Source: Setaria digitata
Taxonomy: Eukaryota > Nematoda > Chromadorea > Rhabditida > Setariidae
Length of the DNA stretch: 64,000 bases
Assembly: GCA_003640385.1 (NCBI GenBank)
Contig: RCAB01000225.1
Span: forward strand, 34,847-98,846
Reading direction: 5' to 3'
Under the pieces are notes generated by a model. The model had not been told where the DNA came from. It searched no databases and saw only the letters and a list, made by a program, of their open reading frames with translations. Positions 26,616 to 41,959 of the stretch are shown in pieces. How positions within the stretch are numbered: the stretch's first letter is position 1; each line of letters begins with the position of its first letter. The position numbers and the translations under genes are program-made.

Positions 26616-29282
26616 ACATTTCGTTTGTATATATGTAAATGTGCTGTGTGCTGGAAATTTCAGGCATGCATCAACTTTTGTATTTTACTTCATTTGAGGC
26701 TTAATTTTCTCTTACAATTCATTTGGGTTATTTTTATATTGAATATTTTTACTTAACTAGTTGACTAAACTAATTATAGAATATGAATACGCCAGGAGTT
26801 TTTAGTTCTTCCTGCATACCATGGTATCATGAGCTATTTATATATATTGAGTTGATGCTATGTGATTGGTGGAGACACATCATGGATTTAATAATTTAGT
26901 ATAAATGCCATTGTTCAAAGTAATATGGCCTTTATTAATTGAAATTAATAGGCTGATTCAAATTTTTTCCAAAAAGAGAGAAATAGAGAAAAACTTTGTT
27001 GCACGATTTTTTATATAAAAAGCAGAAATCAGTGGGTGAATTGTGTATTCTTAATAAACATAATTTTTTTACGAATGACTGGAGCAATTTTTTTTTTTCG
27101 TGTATGTGTGAAAATTAGTGTTCATTCGTAAAGTACTGGTGATAGAAAGTGGAGGTGTTTATTTGTGCGACTTGCTTCATTTTCTGTGTCACTGTAATAC
27201 TGTAGCTCCTAGGATCACTGCAAGACTTTTGGGTGTCAGTTGTTACGAGGTAGTTGGATTAACAGTATTACATTTATTCTTAAAAAAAAAAAAAAAAAAA
27301 AAAGTGAGACGGTCTTATTAGATGAAGTTTAAACCTTATATAGATTTTTAAATTCGTCATTCTATTAGAATTAACTTTTTAGTCAGCAAAACCCGAATAC
27401 TGCTTTTTTTTCCACCCTAATTGTTATCACCAAATTACTATTGTGTTTGCCATCAATAGGCAATAATTAGTGTCTTTATTACTTTGGCTTTAAAATGACT
27501 TAATTATTTCTTGAATAAGCAGCATTTAACATCATGGGGTTTTTTTACGGTCAAGCGTTACAGAACAGTTGCGTCATTAAAAAGTAGAAGATAGAGTGCT
27601 AGTCTTCGTTATATTTGGACATTCCATTTTTTGCCAAGTTAATTTAATTGAATTTTTCCTAATTTATCGCAGTTGAACTCAGATTTAAATGAACGAATGA
27701 AGTCTACCTACTCACCTTTTTATTTATTAGTCGCGAGATTATTGTCGTATATGTAGCTTTTTCAGTTAATTTCTTAGGAAAACATTAAATGTAATCAAAT
27801 CCATAATGGTTGTGATGTAACCCGTGGTCATCTCATATTTTCACTTAATTATTTGCATTATTTCTTTCTGATGAAATAAAACAAAACTTATTAAAAAAGG
27901 TCTGGTTCCAAAACAGCGCTTGTAGTATTTGGCAGCTGAATATTCGAGATCGATCTGGAACTGCATTAGGCGCTTTAAAGGTTTTTATGGAAATATTTAA
28001 TTACTTGAGTCACTATAACCCTTTAGCTTTTTTCAAGCATATTTTGTTGCAAACTGCAATCTCGAGCGACTTCGCACTACTTTCTGTACTTCGATCCACC
28101 ACATGTATGTGAAATTATTATAATTTCAAGATACTTTTGACATAATTTTCGAAAAAAGTGAAAAGTAGTCTCGAGCCTAATCGTCCTTTCGTTCCGTGAG
28201 AACTCTACTTTCAATTCATCAATTTACTGATATTTCAATACGTACATACTCCTCGGCGTTTTTTCCAGTTCAGTTTTCTTCATAACAATAATATAAAAAA
28301 ATCGGCCTCCCACTAGAGTAATCAATGCCATGGCAAGGAAAGATGAAGTCCTCATTATTCCCATACTTTTGTGAAATTACATTTTTTCATTCATATTTAA
28401 ATAAATATCAAATATCTATGACCACCTCTGTTATTACTTCGACTTCAAAAGAGTAAGTAGGTAAGGAGAGCTTATATAATCTAGTTGGGAAAAATGTATT
28501 ACTGAGTTATATTACTTGTGCCTATACTATTTCTCACAAAACGCACATAATTTACACACATTTCACAAGTCAAGAATTTAGATTAATCAATCGGATTCTG
28601 GAACTGTCGAAATTCTTACTTATGCAGTAAAAGTACTGCTTATTCCCCGCGCTATATCCTTACAAGTCAAAATAAGAACTTTCTGGTTTTATGGATTTAC
28701 CTTATAATCTCAGATATTCACAACTCTTGTACCTACACTGTGTTCTCTTCCCTCAAGCATATTTCCAAATCCTCAAGCAAACTTCATTTGTAGCTAGTTT
28801 TAATTTTTCGTAAATTCGCCCTATTGTATAATTTCTTGCTAACACGTTTTATTAATGCCTCGTTAAATTTCACTAGCTTACCGTAAACTCTAGCTTATTA
28901 AGTACTGATAATTGTTACATTAAATCAATTCATGATACGCCATGCACCATGCAACATTTACTTATGTAACGTTTACCAACAATCAGTTTCTCAAACTACA
29001 TGCAAAGCATCGCTTATTTAACATGTTAATCTTATTAGCTCGACAGAAACTGCAATTTGCCATCCGTTTGATATCAAAAGCTTACGCCTCCTTTCCTATT
29101 CCATCTTCGCCATATATCACTTCTTAAATAACTGAATTCGGAATATAGCAATGCTGAACGCTATTCATAGTAATCGTGTTATAATAAATTCGTAGGTATA
29201 CCAGATTGCCGCAAATAGTTAAAAGTTGTTTATAATTATATGTAATCAAATTACAACAACGAACTGATAACAAGAAGTACTT
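26616..29282. other. intergenic region between convergent V-ATPase H and RPL11 genes
   Basis: About 2.7 kb between facing stop codons. Contains a candidate polyadenylation signal AATAAA at 27053, a run of 22 A at 27282-27303, and an orphan open frame without ATG at 27849-28112. Nothing else could be supported. Confidence 0.6.
27053..27058 (+). terminator. candidate polyadenylation signal for V-ATPase H
   Basis: AATAAA hexamer about 440 bases after the stop codon, followed by a T-rich stretch. It is one of several possible signals in an AT-rich 3' region. Confidence 0.4.
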
Positions 29283-32041
<2,759 letters not shown>

Positions 32042-35000
32042 ATGTTAGCTACGCTGATTGAAAAGGTATTTGTTCGAGCACTTCGTGGTGAAATCACAGA
32101 TGATGAAGCTGCTGATCAAATTGCTGACTCACTTTACGCTGATTCTTCTGGCAGTAATTCACAAGTATCAAAATTTCATTGACTTTGTTGTTACATATTT
32201 TCATATATTATTAGTCATATAGGTATCACCTCTATTAATAATTAATACTGATACCAAAACATTATTAACTTTTTTTATTTCGCATCTGCTTTGTGTCGCC
32301 CATTACATTTTTACGTTTTAATTAAGCATTTTATTTATCCATCCTTATGTTCTACAGAGATGAAAAACAAGTGCATTACGTGCATTACTAATGTTCTTGT
32401 AGGTTGTTAATGACATAAATCTTGGAAAACATTGTGGAATATATTTAAAATTAACATTTATTAAATGTTGCAGAATTATATTAATGGTGTTGCTGCCCAA
32501 CATAACTTTAATAACGATGGCAAAATGTAAGTCATCATAACTTATGTTTAGCTCAGTGTAAATATTGCCCAACTTTACACCTCATATCATAAAAATATTT
32601 CCTAAAGCTGAAAAGTTTGTGTAGACATTGTATACGAATAATTATTTTATTAAAGACCCCTAAATGCATAATAATTTCTTCCAGTAACTTTCAGAGTTGA
32701 GTGATGAATTAGGGCTGGTTTGCCATTTATGTTAGAATGACTTCGTATGGTTTTTTTTTTTCTTTTTAATGCGCAGTATCTTATGGAAAAAATACTTAGA
32801 TATGGGCTCTTCCATTTTTTTTTTTTTTAATTTGCAATATATATTTAAATGATGGAAAGCAAAATTTTGTTTTAAAAGCATGTTATTTATTTTACTATTA
32901 AGAAATTTAAATATCACTTGTTTTTCAAGGGATTCTGGGAATATGCAGTCGCAATCATGTCAGCAGCCAGAACAGCAGCCGAAAGTTCTGGGCACAATAA
33001 CTTTGGGTGATTTACATCCTGCGCAGATAGCACAATTTCAGGTAACAGTGATTTATTATTCCTATAGAGTATCTTGTTTTACAAAGTAACGTATGTAGTC
33101 ATAATAAGTTTTGTAAATCTATTTTTGTTCTTTTTAGGTGTCAGACAGTAATTACCCATTTAAACATTTTAATTGGTACTGTCCAATTTTTTGGGATACA
33201 GGTTTTATTATCCGTGATATCGTACAGTAAACAATATGATAGGGGATTTTTCATGAGAAACATTTTGTTTTAGATAGTTCCATTTAATGATAATGGTATT
33301 TCAGTTGCTGTAATTCTAATCTGACTGAGCTTTTTCAGCAAGCGTTTACGGAAGCTAGTAAAGGGCTGTCTTCATCGGTTGTGTTTAACGTGCCAATTCA
33401 GAAGACTGATAATCCGGAAGAATATTTTACAGATGAAGATAGAGAAAGGTAGGGACGATATATTTTTTGAATTGTAATCACATCGTGCAGTGAGCTAAAT
33501 TGCTTGTGAAAACATAGTGACAAGTTATAATATAATATATTCTCAGTGTTTTATTCTAGATGTGCTCTTCTTCAAGAACTGATAACTGGTCAACGCCCAT
33601 TAATGTTGCGTCCCTATGTATTTCTGCTCAATCGACGTTTTAAATGGACTGACATCGCTGTTCCTGTCACTGAGACTGACAAGTTAGTTTGTTTATCCAT
33701 TTCTGAAATCCAAAGAATTTTGACTTTAATTTTCAAATTATTCTTACTTTTTTCTGTTTCTTTTTATGATTAAATTCTAGTTTTCAGCGAGAAATGCAAG
33801 AATATGGTTTCATAGGGCTTTATAATTACCGAATAATAAATGTACTGACTTCTCTAAATGGTGGTAATAACAGCTATCTTCCCTGTTTATTGAGTGAATA
33901 TTTTGCAGTTAAAAATATTCCATAGTTCCTAACTCTAAGAAATACTTGTTAATATACTCATTGTCTATTAGGTTTCGTGTTTATCGATTGAACCAAGCTC
34001 GTAATTCGCGGTGTTATTATCGTTGTTCAGGCTGTGAGACTATGGCAAAGGAACCGGGCGATCCTATTGCACAAATAAAACTTGCCGAAGGTAATTATTT
34101 TAAAGTGTTTTTTTTTTCATCTTATATGATTTTGAGATTCTTTTTACATATGCTGATAGATTATTTTCCAACTCTAATCACCATGTTACGCGATACTAGT
34201 GTCCTTGAGTATCTTTTTGGGAACTAAGCTAGTGTTTTGATGGTTTCTTTTCTTTTACAGGTCACTTAGCAGGTGATGTTAATCCAATACATAATTCAAA
34301 ATGTGAGCTGTTCACATTTTCCAGTATTGTCAACAGGCAGTTTGATAGGGAAGCCCGTCTTGATGTCTACAATGGAATCATGAATCCGAAAGAAGCATGG
34401 AATAGAGTACTGTGATGTTTACTTTTTCCTTGACTTCTTTAATTCACGTTGCAAAGATTTAATTATCAATATTAATGAAGCGAGTGATAACTAAATGGAC
34501 TGGTATCTAACATGTTCACGTTCCCCTTGAGTATGACGATGTTTTTGCTATACAAAAAGCGACACTAACTCTATATCGTAAACGAAGTTATGTAAATATC
34601 TCAATGATTCATATTTTAATTTTTTCATTTTTAGGGACGGTTGCGAGCTCTAAGAGCCGAAAGCTTGGCACCGAAAGGTTTATTAAATGCGGATGAATAT
34701 CCTACATGGGAGACTATGAATAAAGTTATCATGAAACTGTGGCGAAGTGCCGTTAGTGATTTTTTTTTAGTGATATTTCTTTAACCATTTGTACCTATTT
34801 CACTTGTTTTGTTATTAAGCACTAACAACTACTTTCTATTTTCGTATTAGCTGTAACAATGTGTGTAAGATTTTCTTCCAGCTAAAATGGGAATACTAAA
34901 GACAGGAGATCACAATTGATGAGTTACTAGGAAGTTTGAAATTAGTAGATTTTAGCTTTAAGAATTTTTTTTTTTTTGAATGATTTTAGTTTTAGTTAGG

Positions 35001-36547
35001 AATAATCTTGACGCTGAGGAAATTTCTAAATTCGTGCTTGCTGAGTATCAGAAATTGTTGCGTGACGTCGAAATATGTACTAAGACGATTTATTAAATGA
35101 GATTTTAACCCATAATTTTTCTGAAAAAGTTTTATAAATAATTAGGAAATGAAATAAATAATTTCCAAGTTTTTCTTTGAAAATAGGAATTTTAGTATAA
35201 TTTTTGATTAGCCAAATACATTTTTTGTCTTATTCTTTTCTTTGTTATCCGCTGCTAATCATCCCTTCATCTTTGATTGTGATTTTCTGCCTTTTTCATC
35301 CTTAATCTGTCTTTTACAGTAGTTATTACCAGAATTCGGTTTACCTTTCATTAGCGTTATTGTTATAAAACTAATCTGTATAACGTAGTAATTCAGAGGT
35401 ACTTTTATAGAAGCGAGCCCATGATGCTGGTATCGAAAGCATTGATCGAGTCGGTAGTAAAGACTGGTGGCGTAATATTCCACCACCAGTTGCTACACGG
35501 AGAGGCATGAAGAGAGAAAATTATGATTCGACAAATTATGCTTTTCGACCTGAAGGAAGGTTAGTTATGATTTTATTTGCTTGTTTTTTCTCCTTACCAC
35601 TGATTTTCACTTGATGTGAGGTTGTGTAATTAGTTTTCGAAAAATTTTACCTCAGTATGAGGAAAAACGAGAGTATAATGAATCACTGAATGTAGTTTTT
35701 GCACGTTTTAATCCTTTATTAAATTACAAGATGAGAAATCGGTCTAAACTTAATTTTTTTTTTCGTCCACGTTTTATTTTTCATTTATTTCAGTGTTGGA
35801 GTTGAACTCGATGATGATGGTGACCAGTCTTGGTATGAATTTATATCGGTTCTAAGTGTAATGTTTTTAATCTTAGTATATTTCAAATATATTTGTATAT
35901 CGCATGAGATTCTAGTGACATCAGAGAGGTAATTTAGGTTACTTTGGAGACAAAATGTATATTAAAAGGTCGAAATAAGTGTTCGTTAGCGACATTTCTT
36001 GCATTTTGTTTTGAATCTAACACTTAGTTTTAGGCGTTTTTTTCCAGCATCTCAGTGGCTGCTAGTGGTGAAGATGGCTGCCTTGAACTACTAGATGTAG
36101 TTAGTGAAAGTGAAATCTATACTACTGATCAAGAACCAGCTCCTTCTGGTTCTTTCGAAAGAGAGAATGTTATACCAGAGCCTCCGGAGCAAATTTCATT
36201 ATTTTCTAATAGATCTGTTAGTTATTTCTATATTTATTTGGTATTTGGCGACAAAACACAAGCAATTTGAAGTAATTCTGGTTGGAAATAATTGAATTTT
36301 CTTAAGCTAAAATCTGTCTTAAAAGTTCGTTCCTGAAAGAAGTAAGTGCTCCTGGATTGGACTTTTTTTTTGTACTGAGCATTGCTGCTGTTTTTTTTTT
36401 AGGATTCAGGAAAACGAGTATTACACCAGGACAATCCCTCCAGCTTATCTATGCTACCTAGTGACAGCAGTGGAAAGGCGACAGATTTCTTGCGTGACAG
36501 TGAAGAAAACAGTGATGTACAGTATTATCTTCTGCAAGGTTACGATG

Positions 36548-36579
<32 letters not shown>

Positions 36580-37567
36580 GATGATGATGACGATGATGAC
36601 GACGATGGTGGCGGGGATGATGGCAGAGATAGGAATGATGATGATGATGACGATGATGATGATGATAATAATAATAATAATGATGTTGATGTAGATAATG
36701 TTGATCATGTCAATGTTGATAATGCAGATGATGAGGTGATGCGAGAATACAATGACGTTTTAACCGAAGTGGATCGACTTGAGCGAAGTTTGTTATAAAA
36801 TAATCTATGAAAAAAAAAGCAGAAAAAAAAATGTTATGTGCGAGGGCAGCGCGTATCATTTTTTTTTTTTTTTTTTTTTTTCTTCAAGTAGAGATTAGAA
36901 TATACTTTAGTGTTTCATGTGAAAATTAAATGATATTGGGTTCTCAGGTAGGCTGAATGCAGAAATTTTTAAAATTTAATTCTTCAGGAAGTATTTTAAA
37001 GAGTAGGATTGAAAGAGGAACATGTTGGAGACTTATTTCTTGCCTTTATCAAATTTCTTTGAACTAACAATTTTAGAAGCTATCGCTGCCACTGAAGGAA
37101 TGGTAGAACATCGGAGAATGGGTGGTGGTCATATAGTCGAGCGACAACAACGTGATGAATCATATGAATTACGACGAAATATTCAGATGCCATTGCATGA
37201 CCACGCCGTATCATCTCACCAACTTAATAGTACCTTCTTTGCGAATCGCAAACTCTTTGCAGCGATTGAAAGTTTAACGCGTACACTGAATACGGACCAT
37301 TCGCGACAGTTTCATCAGGAGATGTTGAAGACAGCAGTAGAATTGTCGAATAATTATGCTGCGCAGCAACGACGACGATATGCTGCAACGACAGCAACAT
37401 TACGCCATAATGCAACTGTTGAGCGCCGCAACATAGCTGCTGCCTCAGAACAACGTAATGATTTTGAAGACGACGAAAAATCTTTCGGTAAAGTAATCGG
37501 CCGACGACAAGCAGCAGCAACATCGTTACGAACGTGGGGATTTAAGAAAAGGTCAAAATTCGAGTAG
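32042..37567 (+). CDS. uncharacterised nematode protein: Cys/His segment, long acidic Asp/Asn tract, basic C-terminus
   Basis: Thirteen exons with consistent phases: 32042-32164, 32474-32526, 32930-33041, 33339-33448, 33560-33682, 33972-34090, 34261-34406, 34635-34751, 35411-35559, 35794-35832, 36048-36216, 36403-36787, 37077-37567, about 711 residues. The N-terminus is helical and acidic. A middle segment reads FRVYRLNQARNSRCYYRCSGC, followed about 20 residues on by HLAGDVNPIHNSKC. This resembles a FLYWCH/WRKY-like zinc finger (aromatic, C, C, H, H), but spacing is not canonical, so the family is a guess. Next come a Glu/Ser-rich stretch, about 45 residues of mostly Asp then Asn (GAT repeat), and a Gln/Arg/Ala-rich basic tail that looks helical. 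A nuclear, perhaps chromatin-linked role is inference. The last junction is debatable: if the donor at 36788 is not used, translation stops at 36798 (LERSLL). An ORF block at 33781-33863 was left out because joining 33682 to 33972 keeps the frame. Confidence 0.72.
36543..36690 (+). repeat. coding (GAT/GAC)n then (AAT)n trinucleotide tract
   Basis: Imperfect GAT/GAC repeats with GGT/GGC interruptions, ending in AAT repeats, in frame as poly-Asp, Gly and poly-Asn inside the exon 36403-36787. GAC interruptions suggest selection to keep Asp while codons vary. Confidence 0.9.
36859..36881. repeat. poly(T) run between the last two exons of the acidic gene
   Basis: Twenty-three consecutive T bases in the proposed final intron, or in the 3' UTR if the stop at 36798 is used. 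Such runs recur through the window (3420, 24352, 45458 on this strand; A runs at 27282, 60003, 63185) and look like slippage or retroposition footprints. Confidence 0.8.
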
Positions 37568-39933
37568 GAAAATTAAAAGATACTAAGCTGGCTGAGATTT
37601 GAGCACTTTCTTCTCAATCAATCTTTTTTACCAAATGACGCTGCAAAGCAAGCATCATTATTCCTAGTCATTCTAACAATACGAAGAATATCGGAAAGTT
37701 TTATTTCGGCGAAATTTTGACAGAATGGGACGGAATATGCATAAAGTATAAGTAGAACTAACTAGGTAAAAATAATTCATTTTTTTTACCACTCATCATC
37801 GTTCCAGTCGTTCAGGCTTTGAAAAATCATTTGTATTTTGAATTCACGGAATTTTTATTTTATGATAGAGCTGTATCATTTCATTTATTAGAATGTTGTC
37901 AAGCTTGAATTACTCTTTGTTTTGAATATGTTTATTATATATTTTGTTATTTGGCGTTTCTATTATCCCAACTGATTTTTGAAATACATGTACAAAGTTA
38001 AACGTATTACGCATCAAAAATATTCTGCACTATATATTATCTCTGGGAAAATATCTAATGTTAAAACATTTCATGATATTATTTTCAAGACCTTGTATAT
38101 CAGTGATTAATTTCGTTTTTAAACTGTTGATAGACCAGAGCAGTAGTTTTGATGTCAGACACTACCAACATATGATTTGTGTTTTGATTGTACCGTCAGC
38201 TATATTTGGATATACACCCATGTGAAGGAGAAAGCACTGAGGCAAATTCAAACGATTAGATTAAACTTAGTATTGAAATTTATACTTTACCAAGCAGGCA
38301 ACGATCATTTGTTTTAGAGTGTTAAATCGCAGTTTTTGTAAATCATCCGCTAATATGTACGAAGAACTCGACTAATGCATGAATGAGGAGAGAGTTTTCT
38401 AAGTTATGTGAATGATAAGTTGAAAAGTCTAGATCCCAGTGATAAGATGGAAATAAGATCGCGAAATTCCATGACATTATTTTCAAGACCTTGTATAAAC
38501 TGTAATTGCTTTAAAAAAAGAAAAAAGAAGGAGACCACTTGTTGGGATTTTCTCCATTTTCTGGAGCAGTGATAAATTCGCTTGCTTTGCCTTGGAGTGA
38601 TTTTAACTAATTTGTATAGTAGTGTAAGGAAGCGAATACGAAGAAAAAAAGGAAAAAAAAAACTGCTGAATTGAATGGTATGGTCAGAAATCAGCAATCC
38701 TAATGGCTATGGAATTTCTCTAATCTCGAGTATGATAAAAGAGGAGAGCAAGGGAAATGATAGCACATACTGCTAGCTATTATGTTCGATTTCTCAAACT
38801 GATTTGTCTTTTCAATTGAATAAGCTATTAAAATTCTAATACTTTTTTCTCAGTTGTACATTTTTGGTACTATGAAATGGATTTTTAAGCCGAATATTTT
38901 GTAATTTCTTTATTGGCTCCTCGCTAATATTCTTTTAGTTTTATGCAAAGGATTTCATGCAAACGACCTATCATATTTGTAATTCAAATGAGAATTCACG
39001 CAACTTCATTTCGTTTTCTTAAAAATGAGCGAAAGCAATTGCAACTTTTTGTTGCTTGCATTTTCCAATAATTAATTGCTTTTAGTTATTGGCAAAAGAT
39101 TAATTCCAAAATATTTAACGTGGAAATACTACTAAGATTTCTATTTATTGAAAAAAATATAACTTGCAGTGAATCACACATTATTATCCTTTTTTTAAAC
39201 AGCTCTTACAATAATCAAATTACATCATCAGCATGCTTAATTCCTTTAAATTTCATGCACATGTTTGTGGCAGCTAAGAGCTTTTATTTTCTTTCCGATT
39301 ATAAAATTTCGTTTCTTAAAAGTTTGATTCCTGTTCATCACATTTACAATTGCATTTAGGAGTTTCTTCCTGGGGATTAAAAAAGTATTTTTAATATTCG
39401 CGGATAATTAAATGAATTTCTTAGTATTCTTCTATCCCAAATAATTTTTTAGTCGAAAAATTTAAATGCAAATTCTTAAAATTAGTAAAAAAGTAGTGAG
39501 ATAATTAATACATCGGGTATAACTATTCTAAACACAACTAAATACAATGTGCCAGTACCTGTATTACACAAGCTTTTTTAAGCAAAAAGCTAACTTTGTG
39601 ATTAAAAAAAAGAACGATGTTGAAAAAGTCCTCTAATTAGTTGATTAGTCAGTAAATTATTCTGCAACTAAGATGGTACTCTATTCCAGTTGATACAACG
39701 TTTTTGCTAATATCTGATTAAATTGGTGATACTGCTTATCAGTGTTCATCTGAACTATGAATTTCATTTTTTTTCCTTAACCTTAAAAGTTTTTTATAAG
39801 GGAAAATGATGCCTTGTCCGTTCTGCATATTTTAATTCAGTGGCAGAAACTGTAATCATTCGAGTAAAAAAAAAATTTAAAAAAAAAATTAAAAAATTGG
39901 CAGTTAACTTAAATTCACAGTGGAACTTCATGT
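37568..39933. other. no gene supported
   Basis: About 2.4 kb of AT-rich sequence between the acidic gene (rightward) and the small leftward gene. The phrase ATTTTCAAGACCTTGTATA occurs twice (about 38080 and 38478), a small duplication. Otherwise nothing recognisable. Confidence 0.5.
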
Positions 39934-40440
39934 TCATAATTTTATTCCTTCAGAACCATTCACCAAATTAGCCATATTCGTTAGAATTTTGACGATTATA
40001 ACTCCTTCGAACCAGAAATAATGCTCTTGATCCATATCAAACCCTATATAATCCCTAAAAAATTGCTTTATGTTTTTATTGAAATTTTCTCTATAAAATA
40101 TTGCAATCAGTTATTTCTAGTTTTCGTTACCTGTCATTGAATCTTGAAAAATCATTTGTTTTTACAATTAATATTTATTAATAATAGATAGTTTTCGAAA
40201 GGAAATTTCTTTTGTTTCTTCTTTTAAGTGGCTTCCTTTACATTTATATTAAATTAAAATTTCTCTACAAAATTCATGATAAACTGTTCAAAAGATATTC
40301 ACAAACAAACTGACGGGAAATACATTTGAAAAGAAAATTTAAACAATAATATACCTCAATTCGAGTGCCATGAAATGTTTTTAATAGAGGCTTATAAATG
40401 CTGAGAAAGATCGTCCATCCCGCAATCATTTTACCAAAAC
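39934..40440 (-). CDS. small unrecognised gene, two exons seen (partial)
   Basis: Two likely exons. Exon 40440-40355 has a strong acceptor (CTTTTTCAG) and donor (GAG|GTATAT) and reads FGKMIAGWTIFLSIYKPLLK then TFHGTRIE, with a hydrophobic helix. The terminal exon 40054-39934 follows TTTTTTAG and reads DYIGFDMDQEHYFWFEGVII then VKILTNMANLVNGSEGIKL and stop. The two do not join in frame directly (first ends phase 0, second needs phase 2), so a short exon between them or a different boundary is missing. A possible start, ATGCATT followed by GTAAAT near 40495, would fit the first exon's phase. The size and hydrophobic segments suggest a small membrane or mitochondrial protein, but I do not recognise it. 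Confidence 0.45.
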
Positions 40441-41959
40441 CTGAAAAAGTAGGGAAATTTTATTAGTCTCCTTTAGATGAGCTTTTATTTTTATTTACAA
40501 TGCATCAATCACAGCACTCGTAGAGGATCACTGTTTGAAATTAAAATTACGGAAAAGTGGGAAAAGTCAACGTAAGAAAAATTTATTTTCTTCGGTTTAA
40601 AGAAACAAATTAACTGCATATTTAAAGGTAGAGAAAGCTTAGATGAATTGGTGAAATATTATGAATAATTCATTAAGCCAAAAAAGCCAATAAAAAAACT
40701 ACTAATTTTAATAAAAAAAAATCGAGCTTTTAACTCATATGCAATTTAAATGATTTCTAAAGGTTGAAAATTGAAAAAGCCAGAAAGGGAAGTGATAAAA
40801 AAATATAAAACGCCATAAATTTAAAGGGAAATCAAAAATATAAAATTATTACTGATTTCATTATATTGTATAGATATGAAATGTTATTCTCCATTAAAAG
40901 ATTAGAAATGTAGCATTAAAATCTTCACATAACTACTGCAAAGTTATTAGTGTAATTTTTGACTTTTTTTTTAATAAAAAATTTTCACGCATTTATATAT
41001 TCTTATTTCACATATTTTCTATAAAACTCTAAAAAGTCTTTAAAATCGCAATTTTTCAACAATCACTTGTTAAAAGCTAATGAAGAATTAGAAATATTAA
41101 AAGAATCATTACTTTTCCTTATAGAAATATTAAAAATGAAAGCAGCCACTTAGCAACTTAATTAATTAGATCGTTCCATTGCCATATGATAACTAATCGC
41201 AAAAATGTAATTTTTCAGATGTCAGAAGAATTCTTTTTTTCTAATTGTTTGCTTAGCGATGTTTTTGAGTCACTGGGAGACTTTAATTTTTTCTAGTAAG
41301 GAGCATCAATTAATATTTTGGAGGACAAACTTTCTGGTCTAATTATTTGATTGAATTTTGTTAGTATTGATTACAAGCAAAAAGCTTCTTTTTTACTTTT
41401 ATTTCTACTTCTTCAACTTCACAATCAGCTGAGCAACTTTCCTGTCCCTATTTTTGTCAGTTTAAAAATGTTATTTTCTTAAACGAAATGTTAATGCTAG
41501 AATCTCTCAGTCCCTTAAGTTCTTTCTTGCCTTTGCTTGGAACCGCTCTTTTACTTGATATTCGTTTCTAAAATATGTCATACTATTTCTAAAAATATTT
41601 TTCTAGAAAAATAATATTTCTAAAAAAAATACCACAGAAATGGTATTTGGTATTTTAAAATTTTATTTTAACAAATTATTATTAAAAATTCTTCTTATTG
41701 CTTTTCTTTTTACTTCATCATTTGAGTGTGTTATGTTTTGGCTTTAATAGAGATGAATTATTAGCCATCATTTCTTCCACATCTTCTACTGTTTCATCTA
41801 AAAAATATCTTTTCATTTTTCTAATTTTTCTCCGAAGCGAAAGCAAAAAATCTTATTGCTTTTCGAGAAATCTTTTGAAGCCAAAAAGTTATTACTGACA
41901 ATAATTAAAGTGATTATTCAAATTTTTGCCATATTTGGAAAGTTGAAATTTTTTCAGTT
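40441..41959. other. no gene supported
   Basis: About 1.5 kb of very AT-rich sequence between two leftward genes. It should hold the 5' end of the small gene and the 3' region of the first kinase. The only ATG ORF (41698-41898, +) is low complexity and lacks coding character. Confidence 0.5.

Noticed and set aside
33781..33863. Possible extra exon (FQREMQEYGF) in the acidic zinc-finger-like gene
   Set aside because: It has an acceptor, but no donor returns to the frame of the exon at 33972; skipping it joins 33682 to 33972 in perfect phase.
36454..36708. Minus-strand and second-frame ORFs rich in Ile or Met over the GAT repeat
   Set aside because: Shadows of the plus-strand poly-Asp exon; the triplet repeat keeps all frames open.
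37224..37523. 99-residue minus-strand ORF
   Set aside because: Antisense shadow of the Gln/Arg/Ala-rich last exon of the plus-strand gene.
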